DNA of 8,840 bases. It comes from Betaproteobacteria bacterium (GTDB lineage: Bacteria; Pseudomonadota; Gammaproteobacteria; Burkholderiales; Burkholderiaceae_C). The notes beneath the pieces are model-generated. The model was not told the origin of the DNA. It ran no database searches and was given only the letters and a program-made list of their open reading frames with translations. Made by a program: the position numbers and the translations under genes. Positions 1 through 8,242 of this stretch are shown here, piece by piece. Each line of letters opens with the position of its first letter. The stretch's first letter is position 1. The stretch is from NCBI GenBank assembly GCA_009927195.1, contig RFNL01000362.1, positions 1 through 8,840 on the forward strand, in the 5' to 3' direction.

Positions 1-939
<939 letters not shown>

Positions 940-945
940 GCGGTC

Positions 946-951
946 ATTTTA
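946..951 (-). promoter_or_regulatory. Candidate argH -10 box (TAAAAT)
   Basis: On the minus strand TAAAAT matches the sigma-70 -10 consensus at five of six positions. No good -35 is seen at 16-18 base spacing. Its end is six bases before the argH ATG, so initiation would fall at or next to the start codon. Inference from sequence only; the box could be chance. Confidence 0.25.
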
Positions 952-987
952 GGTGTGGCCTGTCTGTGCCTGGGCGCCGAATGGCCG

Positions 988-996
988 TGCTAGCAT
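988..996 (+). promoter_or_regulatory. Candidate extended -10 promoter for the hem operon
   Basis: TGCTAGCAT fits the extended -10 pattern TGnTAnnnT. No clear -35 is visible, which is tolerated by extended -10 promoters. Initiation would be near 1003, giving a leader of about 30 bases before the hemC start at 1033. It is the best candidate in the 93-base argH-hemC gap, but it is not proven. Confidence 0.35.
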
Positions 997-1021
997 CCAT
1001 CGAACCCATTCTTGCAACCCC

Positions 1022-1025
1022 AAGG
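1022..1025 (+). promoter_or_regulatory. hemC ribosome binding site deciding the TTG start
   Basis: AAGG lies seven bases before TTG at 1033-1035. The in-frame TTG at 1012 has no comparable upstream purine tract and would add seven residues unlike the family N terminus, so 1033 is chosen. Confidence 0.55.
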
Positions 1026-1032
1026 TAAAGTT

Positions 1033-1941
1033 TTGAGCGCCATAGAACTGACCATCGCCACCCGCGAAAGCCGCCTGGCCTTGTGGCAAGCCGAGCATGT
1101 ACAGGCATTGCTGCAGCAGCAAGGACACAGTGTGAAATTGTTGGGCATGACCACCCTGGGCGATCAAATTTTGGACCGTTCTCTGAGCAAAGTCGGCGGC
1201 AAAGGTTTGTTTGTCAAAGAACTGGAAGTCGCTTTGCAAGAGGGTCGGGCCGACCTGGCGGTGCATTCCCTCAAAGACGTGCCGATGGACTTGCCCAATG
1301 GTTTTGCGCTGGCCTGTGTGATGGAACGTGAGGACCCGCGCGATGCCTGGGTGTCGCCCCAATATGCCCGCTTGGAAGACCTGCCCACCAGCGCTGTGGT
1401 GGGCACATCCAGTTTGCGCCGCACCGTGTTGCTGCGGGCACTGCGCCCCGACTTGCGCATTGAACCGCTGCGAGGCAACCTGGACACGCGTTTGCGCAAG
1501 CTCGATGAAGGTCAATATGCAGGCATTGTGCTGGCCGCAGCCGGCCTCAAGCGCTTGGGCTTGTCATCGCGAATCCGCCATATTTTCGATACCGCTCAAA
1601 TGCTGCCTGCGGCTGGGCAAGGTGCTTTGGGCATCGAAATTCGCGCTGACCGCCCCGATGTTCAACGGGTGCTGGCGCATTTGTCCCACCAAACCAGTTG
1701 GTTGGCCGTGGCTGCCGAGCGGGCGGTGAGTCGGGCCATGGGGGGAAGTTGTTCCATGCCTTTGGCCGCTCATGCCACGGTGCAAGGGGAACAATTGCAT
1801 TTGCGTGCTGCCTGGGGTGACCCCGAAGGCGATGCCCGCTTGGTCACTGCCCAAGTGCATGGGGTGGTGGGTTCGTTGGCGCAAGCCGAGGCCTTGGGCT
1901 TGGAGGTATCCCGGGCTTTGCGCGCAGGTGGCGCACGCTGA
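1033..1941 (+). CDS. hemC: Hydroxymethylbilane synthase (porphobilinogen deaminase)
   Basis: Condenses four porphobilinogen molecules into hydroxymethylbilane in the cytosol, the step before HemD. The 302-residue product has the family's full length. Visible motifs: TRESRLALWQAEHV near residues 10-23, KVGGKGLFVKELE at 53-65, HSLKDVP at 78-84 with catalytic Asp82 (Asp84 in E. coli), VGTSSLRR near 123-130, the RGNLDTRLRKLD segment from 148, and GGSCSMPL at 237-244, whose Cys240 is the expected attachment site of the dipyrromethane cofactor. The start is TTG, chosen because AAGG precedes it at proper spacing and the protein then begins as homologues do; TTG at 1012 is the alternative. It is the first gene of hemC-hemD-hemX-hemY, nine bases before hemD. 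No frameshift or missing key residue is seen. Confidence 0.97.
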   Translation: MSAIELTIATRESRLALWQAEHVQALLQQQGHSVKLLGMTTLGDQILDRSLSKVGGKGLFVKELEVALQEGRADLAVHSLKDVPMDLPNGFALACVMEREDPRDAWVSPQYARLEDLPTSAVVGTSSLRRTVLLRALRPDLRIEPLRGNLDTRLRKLDEGQYAGIVLAAAGLKRLGLSSRIRHIFDTAQMLPAAGQGALGIEIRADRPDVQRVLAHLSHQTSWLAVAAERAVSRAMGGSCSMPLAAHATVQGEQLHLRAAWGDPEGDARLVTAQVHGVVGSLAQAEALGLEVSRALRAGGAR

Positions 1942-1950
1942 GAGCCGCGC

Positions 1951-2766
1951 TTGAAACTGGTGATCACCCGTGCCCCGGCTGAGGCCAGCGCTTGGGCGCA
2001 GGCGCTGGCTTTGGCCGGTCACGAGCTTGTCCACCTGCCATTGCTGAGCTTTGGGCCTACCCCGTATCCCGATCAACTCCACCAAGCTTGGCAACAGGCG
2101 ACACGCTACTTGGCGGCCATGTTTGTCAGTGGCCAGGCAACGCGGGCTTTTTTTGCGTTCCGGCCAGCTGGCATGAACTGGCCCGGTCGCTGTTGGGCCA
2201 CTGGCCCTGGCACCCGTGCAACTTTGCTGGCCTCAGGTGTCGCAGCCGCATCGATTGACACCCCGCCAGCCCATGTCGCCCAGTTCGATTCCGAGGCCTT
2301 GTGGGCGGTGGTCTCGTCCCAGGTGACCAGCCCTGCAACAAGGCCCAACAAAGCGGTTCTCTTGGTGCGAGGTACCGATGCTCACTCGTCCATCCATGGG
2401 GGGGCACAGGGCCTGGGTCGCGATTGGTTGGCCCAACGCTTGGTCGATGCCGGGGTGAGGGTGGATTACGCCGTGGCCTATGAGCGGGTCGCACCGGTTT
2501 GGAGCCCTGAGCAAATCGACAGGGCACAACAGGCTGCCACCGATGGCTCGGTGTGGCTGTTCAGCAGCGCACAAGCCGTGGCCCACTTGCAGCCGTTGTT
2601 GCCGCATCAAAACTGGGCGCGTTCCCGCGCCTTGGCCACCCATCCGCGCATTGGCGCCGCCTTGGCCGCAGCCGGTTGGGGCGATGTGTCGGTGTGCAAA
2701 GGAGATTTGCCAACGGTCTTGGCGGCGCTGGGCGGCGCGACAGATCTCAATAGAATCCCAACATGA
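1951..2766 (+). CDS. hemD: Uroporphyrinogen-III synthase
   Basis: Closes hydroxymethylbilane to uroporphyrinogen III with inversion of ring D, the branch point for heme, siroheme and cobalamin. The 271-residue product begins MKLVITRAPAEA, typical of the family's first beta strand, and has the second-domain pattern VLLVRGTDA ... LAQRLVDAGVRVDYAVAYERV (about residues 132-173), followed by a serine-rich turn (WLFSSAQAV) and a THPRIG segment near the end. HemD is poorly conserved in sequence, so the call rests on these patterns plus position directly after hemC. The start is TTG at 1951, with GAGAG at 1940-1944 as ribosome binding site. The stop TGA overlaps the hemX ATG as ATGA, implying coupled translation. 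A run of seven G at 2398-2404 lies inside the gene, but the frame is sensible on both sides. Confidence 0.93.
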   Translation: MKLVITRAPAEASAWAQALALAGHELVHLPLLSFGPTPYPDQLHQAWQQATRYLAAMFVSGQATRAFFAFRPAGMNWPGRCWATGPGTRATLLASGVAAASIDTPPAHVAQFDSEALWAVVSSQVTSPATRPNKAVLLVRGTDAHSSIHGGAQGLGRDWLAQRLVDAGVRVDYAVAYERVAPVWSPEQIDRAQQAATDGSVWLFSSAQAVAHLQPLLPHQNWARSRALATHPRIGAALAAAGWGDVSVCKGDLPTVLAALGGATDLNRIPT

Positions 2767-3833
2767 ATTCTGAGCCAGCGCCTGCTGTACCCCACGCTGA
2801 CACCGTGCCCCCCACCGAGACACCACCTGTTGCGCCTGTGGCTGGCAGCAAGACCTGGTTGTGGGTCCTGGGTATCTCCAGTTGGGTGGCCTTGGCTTTT
2901 TCGGTCATGTTGTGGTGGAAGCTCTCCAACATCCAAGAGACATTGGCCCGCCAAAGCGCAGACAGCGGTTCGTTATCGGTCGAGGCACGCGCCAGTGCCA
3001 AACAAGCGCAAGAGCTGGCCCGCGATACCGCAGCCCGGCTGGCCCTGAACGAATCCCGCTGGAGCGAGGTGGCTTTGCAGCGCACCCAGTTGGAAGAACT
3101 GATGCAAAGTCTGTCGCGCTCGCGCGATGAAAACCTGGTGGTCGACATTGAGTCGGCATTGCGTTTGGCCTTGCAACAAACACAATTGACCGGCAGTGTG
3201 CAACCCCTGGTAGCAGCTTTGAAGACGGCCCAGCAACGCTTGTCACGGGTGGCCCAACCCCGTCTGACCCCGGTCTTGCGCGCGCTGACCCGTGACCTTG
3301 AGCGGGTGCAGACCGTGGTTGTCACCGACACCCCCGCATTGCTGATCAAATTTGATGAACTGGTGCGTGAAATCGACGAACTGCCCTTGGCCAATGCGGT
3401 GGGACCCAGCAAATCCGCACCAGTGCCTGAACCCCCGACCATCAGCAGCTGGGCGCGCGCCATGAGTTCGACTTGGTGGGAGCATTGGCTCAAGGAAATT
3501 GGCAGCCAAGTGACCGACTTGGTGCGCATCAGCCGCATCGACCAACCGGATGCCAGCTTGTTGTCCCCTGAGCAAGGGTTTTTTGTGCGTGAAAACACCA
3601 AACTGCGATTGCTCAATGCGCGGCTGGGCTTGTTGGCTCGCCAATATGAAGCCTCGCGCAATGATGTGTTGGCTGTGCGACGCGATCTGGTGCGCTACTT
3701 TGAGGCCAACACCCGCAAGTCCCAGGCGCTCATGGTCTTGCTCCAAGAGGTGGAGACCCAACTCAAGCAGGTGGAATTACCGCATCTGGACGAGAGTTTT
3801 GCCGCTTTGGCCACGGCATCGGCAGGTCGCTGA
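2763..3833 (+). CDS. hemX: HemX family protein, membrane-anchored
   Basis: Often labelled uroporphyrin-III C-methyltransferase, but HemX proteins lack a recognisable methyltransferase fold; the role is an accessory one in heme synthesis at the membrane and is not well defined. The 356-residue product has a Pro-rich N-terminal tail (1-29), one hydrophobic helix (about 31-52, rich in Trp, Leu and Val), then a long charged helical region with coiled-coil character (about 53-130), and the family's C-terminal body including a LLIKFDELVREIDELPLANA-like stretch near 196-215. Topology is most likely N-terminus inside and body in the periplasm. It starts at ATG 2763 within the hemD stop and has no clear ribosome binding site of its own, so it probably relies on coupling. 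In some betaproteobacteria hemD and hemX are fused; here they are separate. Confidence 0.9.
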   Translation: MNSEPAPAVPHADTVPPTETPPVAPVAGSKTWLWVLGISSWVALAFSVMLWWKLSNIQETLARQSADSGSLSVEARASAKQAQELARDTAARLALNESRWSEVALQRTQLEELMQSLSRSRDENLVVDIESALRLALQQTQLTGSVQPLVAALKTAQQRLSRVAQPRLTPVLRALTRDLERVQTVVVTDTPALLIKFDELVREIDELPLANAVGPSKSAPVPEPPTISSWARAMSSTWWEHWLKEIGSQVTDLVRISRIDQPDASLLSPEQGFFVRENTKLRLLNARLGLLARQYEASRNDVLAVRRDLVRYFEANTRKSQALMVLLQEVETQLKQVELPHLDESFAALATASAGR

Positions 3834-3834
3834 G

Positions 3835-5133
3835 ATGAAAAACGCCCTGGGCTTGGTCGCACTGTTGACGCTGGCCGTGGGAGCGGCCTTGTTGGTGGGG
3901 GGCAATCAAGCCAGCGTGACTTTTTTTTGGTCGCCCTACCGCATGGACGTGTCGCTCAATTTGTTTTTGCTGTTGACAGCTTTTTTGTTTCTGATCATGC
4001 ACCTGGCATGGCGGGCCTTGGGCGGCTTGTTTGAATTGCCCCGCGAGGCCCGGCGCTGGCGCCTGCGGCAACAGGAGCGCGCCATGCACGCGGCTTTGCT
4101 GTCGGCCCAAAATCAGTGGATGGCTGGACGTTACTTGCGCGCGCGCAGTTTGGCCTTGGCTGCGATTGAGCACGAGCACAACTTGAGCCGTTTGCAAGAC
4201 CCCAGTGACACAGCAGCGGCCCATGCGGTGGAAGTGCGTCACTTGGCCCATTTGGTGGTGGCCGAGTGTGCCCATGCCTTGCAAGACCGTGCCTTGCGCG
4301 AGCAGCATGCGCAACTGGCTTTGGCGGCGGCGGCCGAGTTGCCCGCCGTAGGCACCACCCAAGCCGTGGCCCAAGATGCGGTGTACTTGAATGCAGCCCG
4401 CTGGTCTTTGGTGGACCGTGAACCCACCACTGCGATGTTGTGGTTGGCCAAGTTGCCGTTGGGCAGTGTGCGCCGTACCGTGGCCTTGCGGCTGAAACTC
4501 AAAGCCGCGCGTTTGTCACAAGACCACCGGGTGGCCTTGGAGACTGCGCGTTTGTTGGCCAAGCACGGTGCGTTTGCCGCAGAGCCAGCGCGCAGTTTGG
4601 TGCGCGGCTTGTTGCAGTCGGTGGTGGGTGACTGCCATGACCAAGGCCAGTTGCTCAAGGTCTGGCAAGGTTTGGACCGCAGTGAGCAAAGCATGCCAGA
4701 GTTGGCGGTGCATGCCGCACAGCGCTTGCTGGCGGTGCAAGGTGACCCCGGCTTGGCCTTGACATGGATTCATCCGGTGTGGCGCAATTGGGTGCAAAGT
4801 TTGGAGCCTTGGCCGGTGGCTTTGAGCACCGCAGTGACCGAGGTCATTGAGCAAGCCTTGCAACGCCAGGCGCCCAACACCCAGTGGTTGACCTGGGTCG
4901 AACAAGCGCGCGCTGCCATGCCACGCCACCTTGAATTTCAATATTTGGCGGGCATGGTGTGCTTGCAGCATGGCCTGTGGGGAAAGGCCCAGCAAATGTT
5001 GGCGCCGATTGCCAACCAGTTGGATTCACCTGCCCTCAAACGCAAGGCATTGTCGGCGCTGGCCACTTTGGCCGAGCAAAGAGCCGACCCCGAAGCGGCG
5101 CTGAAATTTTGGAAGCAAAGCGCCGCAAGCTGA
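3835..5133 (+). CDS. hemY: HemY family protein, inner-membrane TPR protein
   Basis: Proteobacterial HemY, unrelated to the protoporphyrinogen oxidase of Gram-positives that shares the name. It is an inner-membrane protein tied to late heme synthesis, with its exact job unsettled. The 432-residue product has two N-terminal hydrophobic helices (about 4-22 and 40-60) joined by a short loop with the WSPYRMDVSL motif, then a basic segment (LPREARRWRLRQQER, about 68-82) and a long alanine- and leucine-rich helical domain in the style of tetratricopeptide repeats. The start at 3835 is chosen because CAGG lies about eight bases upstream, the ATG is one base after the hemX stop, and the protein then begins with the expected membrane helix. 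The frame remains open upstream to 3550, but that part lies inside hemX and is not protein-like. Last gene of the operon. Confidence 0.92.
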   Translation: MKNALGLVALLTLAVGAALLVGGNQASVTFFWSPYRMDVSLNLFLLLTAFLFLIMHLAWRALGGLFELPREARRWRLRQQERAMHAALLSAQNQWMAGRYLRARSLALAAIEHEHNLSRLQDPSDTAAAHAVEVRHLAHLVVAECAHALQDRALREQHAQLALAAAAELPAVGTTQAVAQDAVYLNAARWSLVDREPTTAMLWLAKLPLGSVRRTVALRLKLKAARLSQDHRVALETARLLAKHGAFAAEPARSLVRGLLQSVVGDCHDQGQLLKVWQGLDRSEQSMPELAVHAAQRLLAVQGDPGLALTWIHPVWRNWVQSLEPWPVALSTAVTEVIEQALQRQAPNTQWLTWVEQARAAMPRHLEFQYLAGMVCLQHGLWGKAQQMLAPIANQLDSPALKRKALSALATLAEQRADPEAALKFWKQSAAS

Positions 5134-5165
5134 TGTGGCGCAGTTTCAGCAAATCCTGCTGACTG

Positions 5166-5197
5166 GCAAAAAACGGCGTCTGAGCACCGTTTTTTGT
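5166..5197. terminator. Bidirectional intrinsic terminator between hemY and rne
   Basis: CAAAAAACGG (5167-5176) pairs with CCGTTTTTTG (5187-5196) around a ten-base loop, with a possible G-U pair at the outer end. Each strand therefore has a short GC core followed by six T. It sits in the 81-base gap between the converging hemY and rne stop codons, so it can serve both transcripts. The core is only three GC pairs, so its strength is uncertain. Confidence 0.8.
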
Positions 5198-5214
5198 GCA
5201 GGGCAGGGTCTCAC

Positions 5215-7059
5215 TCAGGCTGCGCTGGCAGGAGGGTCAAACGGCATGCTCATCTGGCGCAAGTCCTTGCGGGTTTCGACCATGATCAACGGGCCTTCAT
5301 TCACCACCACCACGGGGGGGCGCTCGCGCGGCACATGAATGGGGCGCGGCTCGGCCGCAATGGCCGCTTGCACCTGGGCCACACGATCGGCATTGGAATG
5401 CACCCATTCCAATCCGCTATGCTGGGCCAGGTCGTTCAAGGCTTGCAACGGCAAGTCATAGCTGCCCACCTTGGGCATGGCATTGCGGCTGGCAGGTGCC
5501 ACGGTCGGCGCGCCACCCGATGCGGGTTCGGCACTGGCGGCGGGAGTTGGGGCCTCTGGGCTGCTGGAACGGTCTTGGCGCTCATGGCGTTCACGGCCAT
5601 AGCGGTCGCGTGAACGGCGCTCGCGCCGCTCTTGCACATCGGGCGCTTGGTTGGGGCTGGTGTCACCTTGCTGGTTGGACAGAGCGCTGGGCTCGCCTTG
5701 CAAGGCGCTGTGCGATGCCAAGCCCGATGCCTCGTTGGCAGACAAGCCGTCAGTGCCTTGCGCGGAGTTGGCGCTGTTGTTGGATTCGCCTTGGCGCGGG
5801 CGGCGCTCACCCCGCTCGCGCCGGCCCTCGCCACGCTCGCGGCGCCCTTCGCGCTCAGCGCGGACTGGTCGATCGGTGGGTACTGCCGTGGCTTCGCCGT
5901 TGGGGCCAGCGGTGGGGTTGACCGCTTCGGGTGTTGCCGCTGCGTTATCGCGTTCAGTGCGGGGCGTGCGTTCGGCACGTGGCCCACGGTTGCGCTCTGA
6001 GCGCTCAGTGACGCGCTCGCTGGAGCGGGTTTCCCGTGGCGGGCGTTCTGCGCGGGCGGGTTTGTCGCCGCGCTCCTCGCGCTCGCCACGATCGCCGCGG
6101 TCACTGCGCTCGCCGCGGCGACCCCCACGTCGGCCATCGCTTTGGCGGCTTTCACGGTTGGCTTCTTTTTTATCGGGCGAAGCGCTGGGTGAGGCAGCGG
6201 GTTGAGCGGTGCTGGGCGTGGCCGTGGAACCACCGCCAAACAAGCCTTTGATCCAGCCGAAAAAGCCTTTTTCAGCGGGTGCTTGGCCTGCTGCAGCAGA
6301 AGGCGGTTTGACCTCAGTGGTTGGCTCGGCCACGGGCTTGGGGGGGGCAACGGGTGCGGGCGCATCGGGCAGCACACCTTTGATGACGGGGCTTTGCTGG
6401 TTGGTGGGTTCTTGTGAACGGCGGGTGACCGCGGTGGGGTCTTCGATGTCCTCGGCCATTTTGTAACTGGCCTGGATGTTGTCCAAGCGCGGATCATCAT
6501 GCTTGAGACGCTCCAACCGGTAATTTGGGGTTTCCAGTGTTTTGTTGGGCACCAACAGCACGTTCAATCGCTGCTTGATTTCGATCTTGGCAATTTCCGT
6601 GCGCTTTTCATTCAACAAAAAAGAGGCCACTTCCACCGGTACTTGGGCATGCACTGCGGCGGTGTTGTCCTTCATCGACTCTTCTTGGATGATGCGCAGA
6701 ATTTGCAGCGCCGAGCTCTCGGTGTCGCGCACATGGCCCGAGCCGCCGCAGCGCGGGCATGGGATGGACGCGCCCTCGCTCAGGGCAGGGCGCAGGCGCT
6801 GACGGCTCATCTCCATCAGACCAAATTTGCTGATGGTGCCAAACTGCACCCGGGCCCGGTCTTGGCGCAGCGCGTCGCGCAAGCGGTTTTCCACTTCTCG
6901 CCGGTTGCGCGACTCTTCCATGTCGATGAAGTCGATGACGATCAGGCCACCCAAATCGCGCAAGCGCATCTGGCGCGCCACTTCGTCAGCCGCCTCCAAG
7001 TTGGTGCGGGTGGCGGTTTCTTCGATGTCGCCGCCTTTGATGGCGCGCGCCGAGTTCAT
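5215..7059 (-). CDS. rne: Ribonuclease E, C-terminal part (separate frame; gene broken)
   Basis: Carries the rest of RNase E after the break: the remainder of the DNase-I-like catalytic subdomain starting at NSARAIKGGDIEET (residues 2-15), the second catalytic Asp at residue 43 in VIDFIDM (Asp346 in E. coli), the CPRC zinc link at 101-104 used for dimer-dimer contacts, the small domain to about 190, then the non-catalytic scaffold. The scaffold has a Pro/Ala linker, a FFGWIKGLFGG segment at 266-276 resembling the membrane-targeting helix of E. coli RNase E, a very Arg-rich region at about 300-430 likely to bind RNA, and a conserved C terminus (HVPRERPPVVVV near 574-585). The ATG at 7059 overlaps the upstream stop as ATGA. 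It may be translated by coupling, but the first catalytic Asp is absent. Homopolymers C8 and C7 inside the scaffold keep frame. Confidence 0.9.
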   Translation of the reverse strand: MNSARAIKGGDIEETATRTNLEAADEVARQMRLRDLGGLIVIDFIDMEESRNRREVENRLRDALRQDRARVQFGTISKFGLMEMSRQRLRPALSEGASIPCPRCGGSGHVRDTESSALQILRIIQEESMKDNTAAVHAQVPVEVASFLLNEKRTEIAKIEIKQRLNVLLVPNKTLETPNYRLERLKHDDPRLDNIQASYKMAEDIEDPTAVTRRSQEPTNQQSPVIKGVLPDAPAPVAPPKPVAEPTTEVKPPSAAAGQAPAEKGFFGWIKGLFGGGSTATPSTAQPAASPSASPDKKEANRESRQSDGRRGGRRGERSDRGDRGEREERGDKPARAERPPRETRSSERVTERSERNRGPRAERTPRTERDNAAATPEAVNPTAGPNGEATAVPTDRPVRAEREGRRERGEGRRERGERRPRQGESNNSANSAQGTDGLSANEASGLASHSALQGEPSALSNQQGDTSPNQAPDVQERRERRSRDRYGRERHERQDRSSSPEAPTPAASAEPASGGAPTVAPASRNAMPKVGSYDLPLQALNDLAQHSGLEWVHSNADRVAQVQAAIAAEPRPIHVPRERPPVVVVNEGPLIMVETRKDLRQMSMPFDPPASAA

Positions 7060-7958
7060 CCACCGACCAAGGCTTCGGTGTGGTCGATCACGATGGCGCC
7101 GCCCGAGGGCAGGTTGACGGTGCGGGCATAGGCCGATTCGATTTGGTGTTCAATTTGGAAGCGGCTGAACAAAGGTGCATCGTCGCGATAGCGTTTGACA
7201 CGCCCAGCGTACTCGGGCATGACGTGGCTGATGAACTGCTGGGCCTGCTCGTAAATATCGTCGGTATCGATCAGGATGTCACCAATGTCATTGTTGAAAT
7301 AGTCGCGGATGGCGCGAATGACCAAGCTGGACTCTTGGTAAATCAGAAACGCGCCTTTGCCGCCTTGGGCAGCGCCGTCAATGGCCGACCACAGTTTGAG
7401 CAGGTAATTCAGGTCCCATTGCAGTTCCGAGGCGGCACGGCCAATGCCGGCAGTGCGGGCAATGATGGACATGCCGTTGGGGTATTCCAACTGGTCCAAG
7501 GCCTCTTTGAGTTCAGCGCGGTCGTCGCCCTCGATGCGCCGGCTGACACCACCGCCGCGCGGGTTGTTGGGCATGAGCACCACATAGCGACCGGCCAAGC
7601 TGATGAAAGTGGTCAGTGCCGCACCCTTGTTGCCGCGTTCCTCTTTTTCGACCTGAACCAGCAGGGTCTGACCCTCTTTGATGACATCTTGGATGCGGGC
7701 TTGGCTGGGGGAAACCCCCGGGGCAAAGTACTGTTTGGAGATTTCTTTGAAGGGTAAAAAACCGTGGCGGTCTTCACCGTAATCGACAAAACAAGCTTCC
7801 AGCGATGGTTCTACCCGGGTCACGACAGCGGCATAAATATTGCCTTTGCGCTGTTCGCGCCCTTCGATTTCAATTTCGTAGTCCAGCAACTTTTGGCCGT
7901 CCACGATGGCCAAACGGCGCTCTTCGGCCTGGGTGGCGTTGATCAACATGCGTTTCAT
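7056..7958 (-). CDS. rne: Ribonuclease E, N-terminal part (truncated by frame loss)
   Basis: RNase E starts decay of most mRNAs and matures rRNA and tRNA, acting at the inner membrane as the degradosome core. This 300-residue frame begins MKRMLINATQAEERRLA, as full-length betaproteobacterial RNase E does, and includes the RNase-H-like part, the S1 RNA-binding domain (about 39-120), the 5'-sensor region with NPRGGGVSRRIEGDDR (132-147) and the Arg168-Thr169 pair (Arg169-Thr170 in E. coli), and the first strands of the DNase-I-like subdomain ending IVIDHTEALV. It then reads GG and stops at 7056-7058, exactly where relatives continue S-x-D-x-NSAR. A full protein would be about 915 residues. The start at 7958 has GAGAA about six bases upstream; Met4 is a less likely alternative. 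Alone, this part should lack nuclease activity. Confidence 0.92.
   Translation of the reverse strand: MKRMLINATQAEERRLAIVDGQKLLDYEIEIEGREQRKGNIYAAVVTRVEPSLEACFVDYGEDRHGFLPFKEISKQYFAPGVSPSQARIQDVIKEGQTLLVQVEKEERGNKGAALTTFISLAGRYVVLMPNNPRGGGVSRRIEGDDRAELKEALDQLEYPNGMSIIARTAGIGRAASELQWDLNYLLKLWSAIDGAAQGGKGAFLIYQESSLVIRAIRDYFNNDIGDILIDTDDIYEQAQQFISHVMPEYAGRVKRYRDDAPLFSRFQIEHQIESAYARTVNLPSGGAIVIDHTEALVGG
7057..7064 (-). other. rne: Frame break in rne at the catalytic Asp303-equivalent motif
   Basis: On the minus strand the bases between Val298 (GTC) and the Asn codon AAC are GGTGGATG, eight where twelve are expected for the four residues S-x-D-x. The intact form GTC TCG GTG GAT GTG AAC becomes the observed string if one TC of TCTC and one TG of TGTG are lost. 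The GAT for Asp is still present but in a frame that is not read. Reading both flanks as one protein needs a -1 shift and still gives no Asp. Real mutation and local sequence error are both open. Confidence 0.85.
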
Positions 7959-7980
7959 GGCGTTCTCAATTCATTCAAAA

Positions 7981-8008
7981 CATCACAGGCCCAACGGGGC
8001 CAACGATG
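7981..8008 (-). promoter_or_regulatory. Hairpin just upstream of the rne ribosome binding site
   Basis: In minus-strand RNA CAUC pairs with GAUG, and GGCCC pairs with GGGCC around a CGUU loop. Between them GUU faces UGU, which allows two G-U pairs in this orientation. It ends 22 bases before the rne ATG, leaving the AT-rich ribosome binding region single-stranded. Confidence 0.5.
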
Positions 8009-8057
8009 CCAAAGCCGACGCCTGAAAACGTGAGGAATGACCGCTCTGGGTTCCAAC

Positions 8058-8080
8058 CCCTGGTGGCTTTAGCCGCCGGG
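8058..8080 (-). promoter_or_regulatory. Hairpin in the rne leader
   Basis: In minus-strand RNA CCCGG-C-GGC pairs with GCC-A-CC-A-GGG around a UAAA loop: eight pairs with one C-A mismatch and one bulged A. It is part of the leader structure. Taken alone it could be chance. Confidence 0.35.
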
Positions 8081-8195
8081 TGGATTGTGAGAGGACGTGG
8101 GGATGGGGGCGGGTTGCAAAGGCCACTGCATGCTAGGGCAGCCGGCTTGCAGCCGATCAAGCACGGACATGGCTGAGGCGGCCGTCAGCAAGCCA

Positions 8196-8224
8196 TGCAC
8201 CAAGGACCGAAGTCCCTGGGTGCA
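8196..8224 (-). promoter_or_regulatory. UUCG-capped hairpin in the rne leader
   Basis: In minus-strand RNA a 12-pair stem with one bulged C is closed by C(UUCG)G, the very stable tetraloop. Bases 8212-8217 and 8219-8224 pair with 8202-8207 and 8196-8201. The loop and one G-U pair (8216 with 8203) work only in minus-strand RNA; on the plus strand that position is an A-C mismatch. This favours the rne side as the transcribed strand. Confidence 0.65.
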
Positions 8225-8242
8225 CACATGCATCAGCGCCAA

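Noticed and set aside
2398..2404. Run of seven G in hemD as a possible phase-variation or frameshift site
   Set aside because: HemD-like sequence is in frame on both sides, and such runs are common at this base composition.
2747..3661. A 304-codon minus-strand open frame opposite hemX
   Set aside because: It is rich in Ser, Arg and Cys with no domain pattern, and hemX fully explains the region.
6499..7757. Plus-strand open frames of 210 and 225 codons opposite rne
   Set aside because: They are shadows of the GC-rich rne coding strand; the rne translations are unmistakable.
8093..8113. G-rich stretch that might form a G-quadruplex on the plus strand
   Set aside because: Only three runs of three or more G are present, so a stable four-run quadruplex is not supported; on the leader RNA strand it is simply C-rich.
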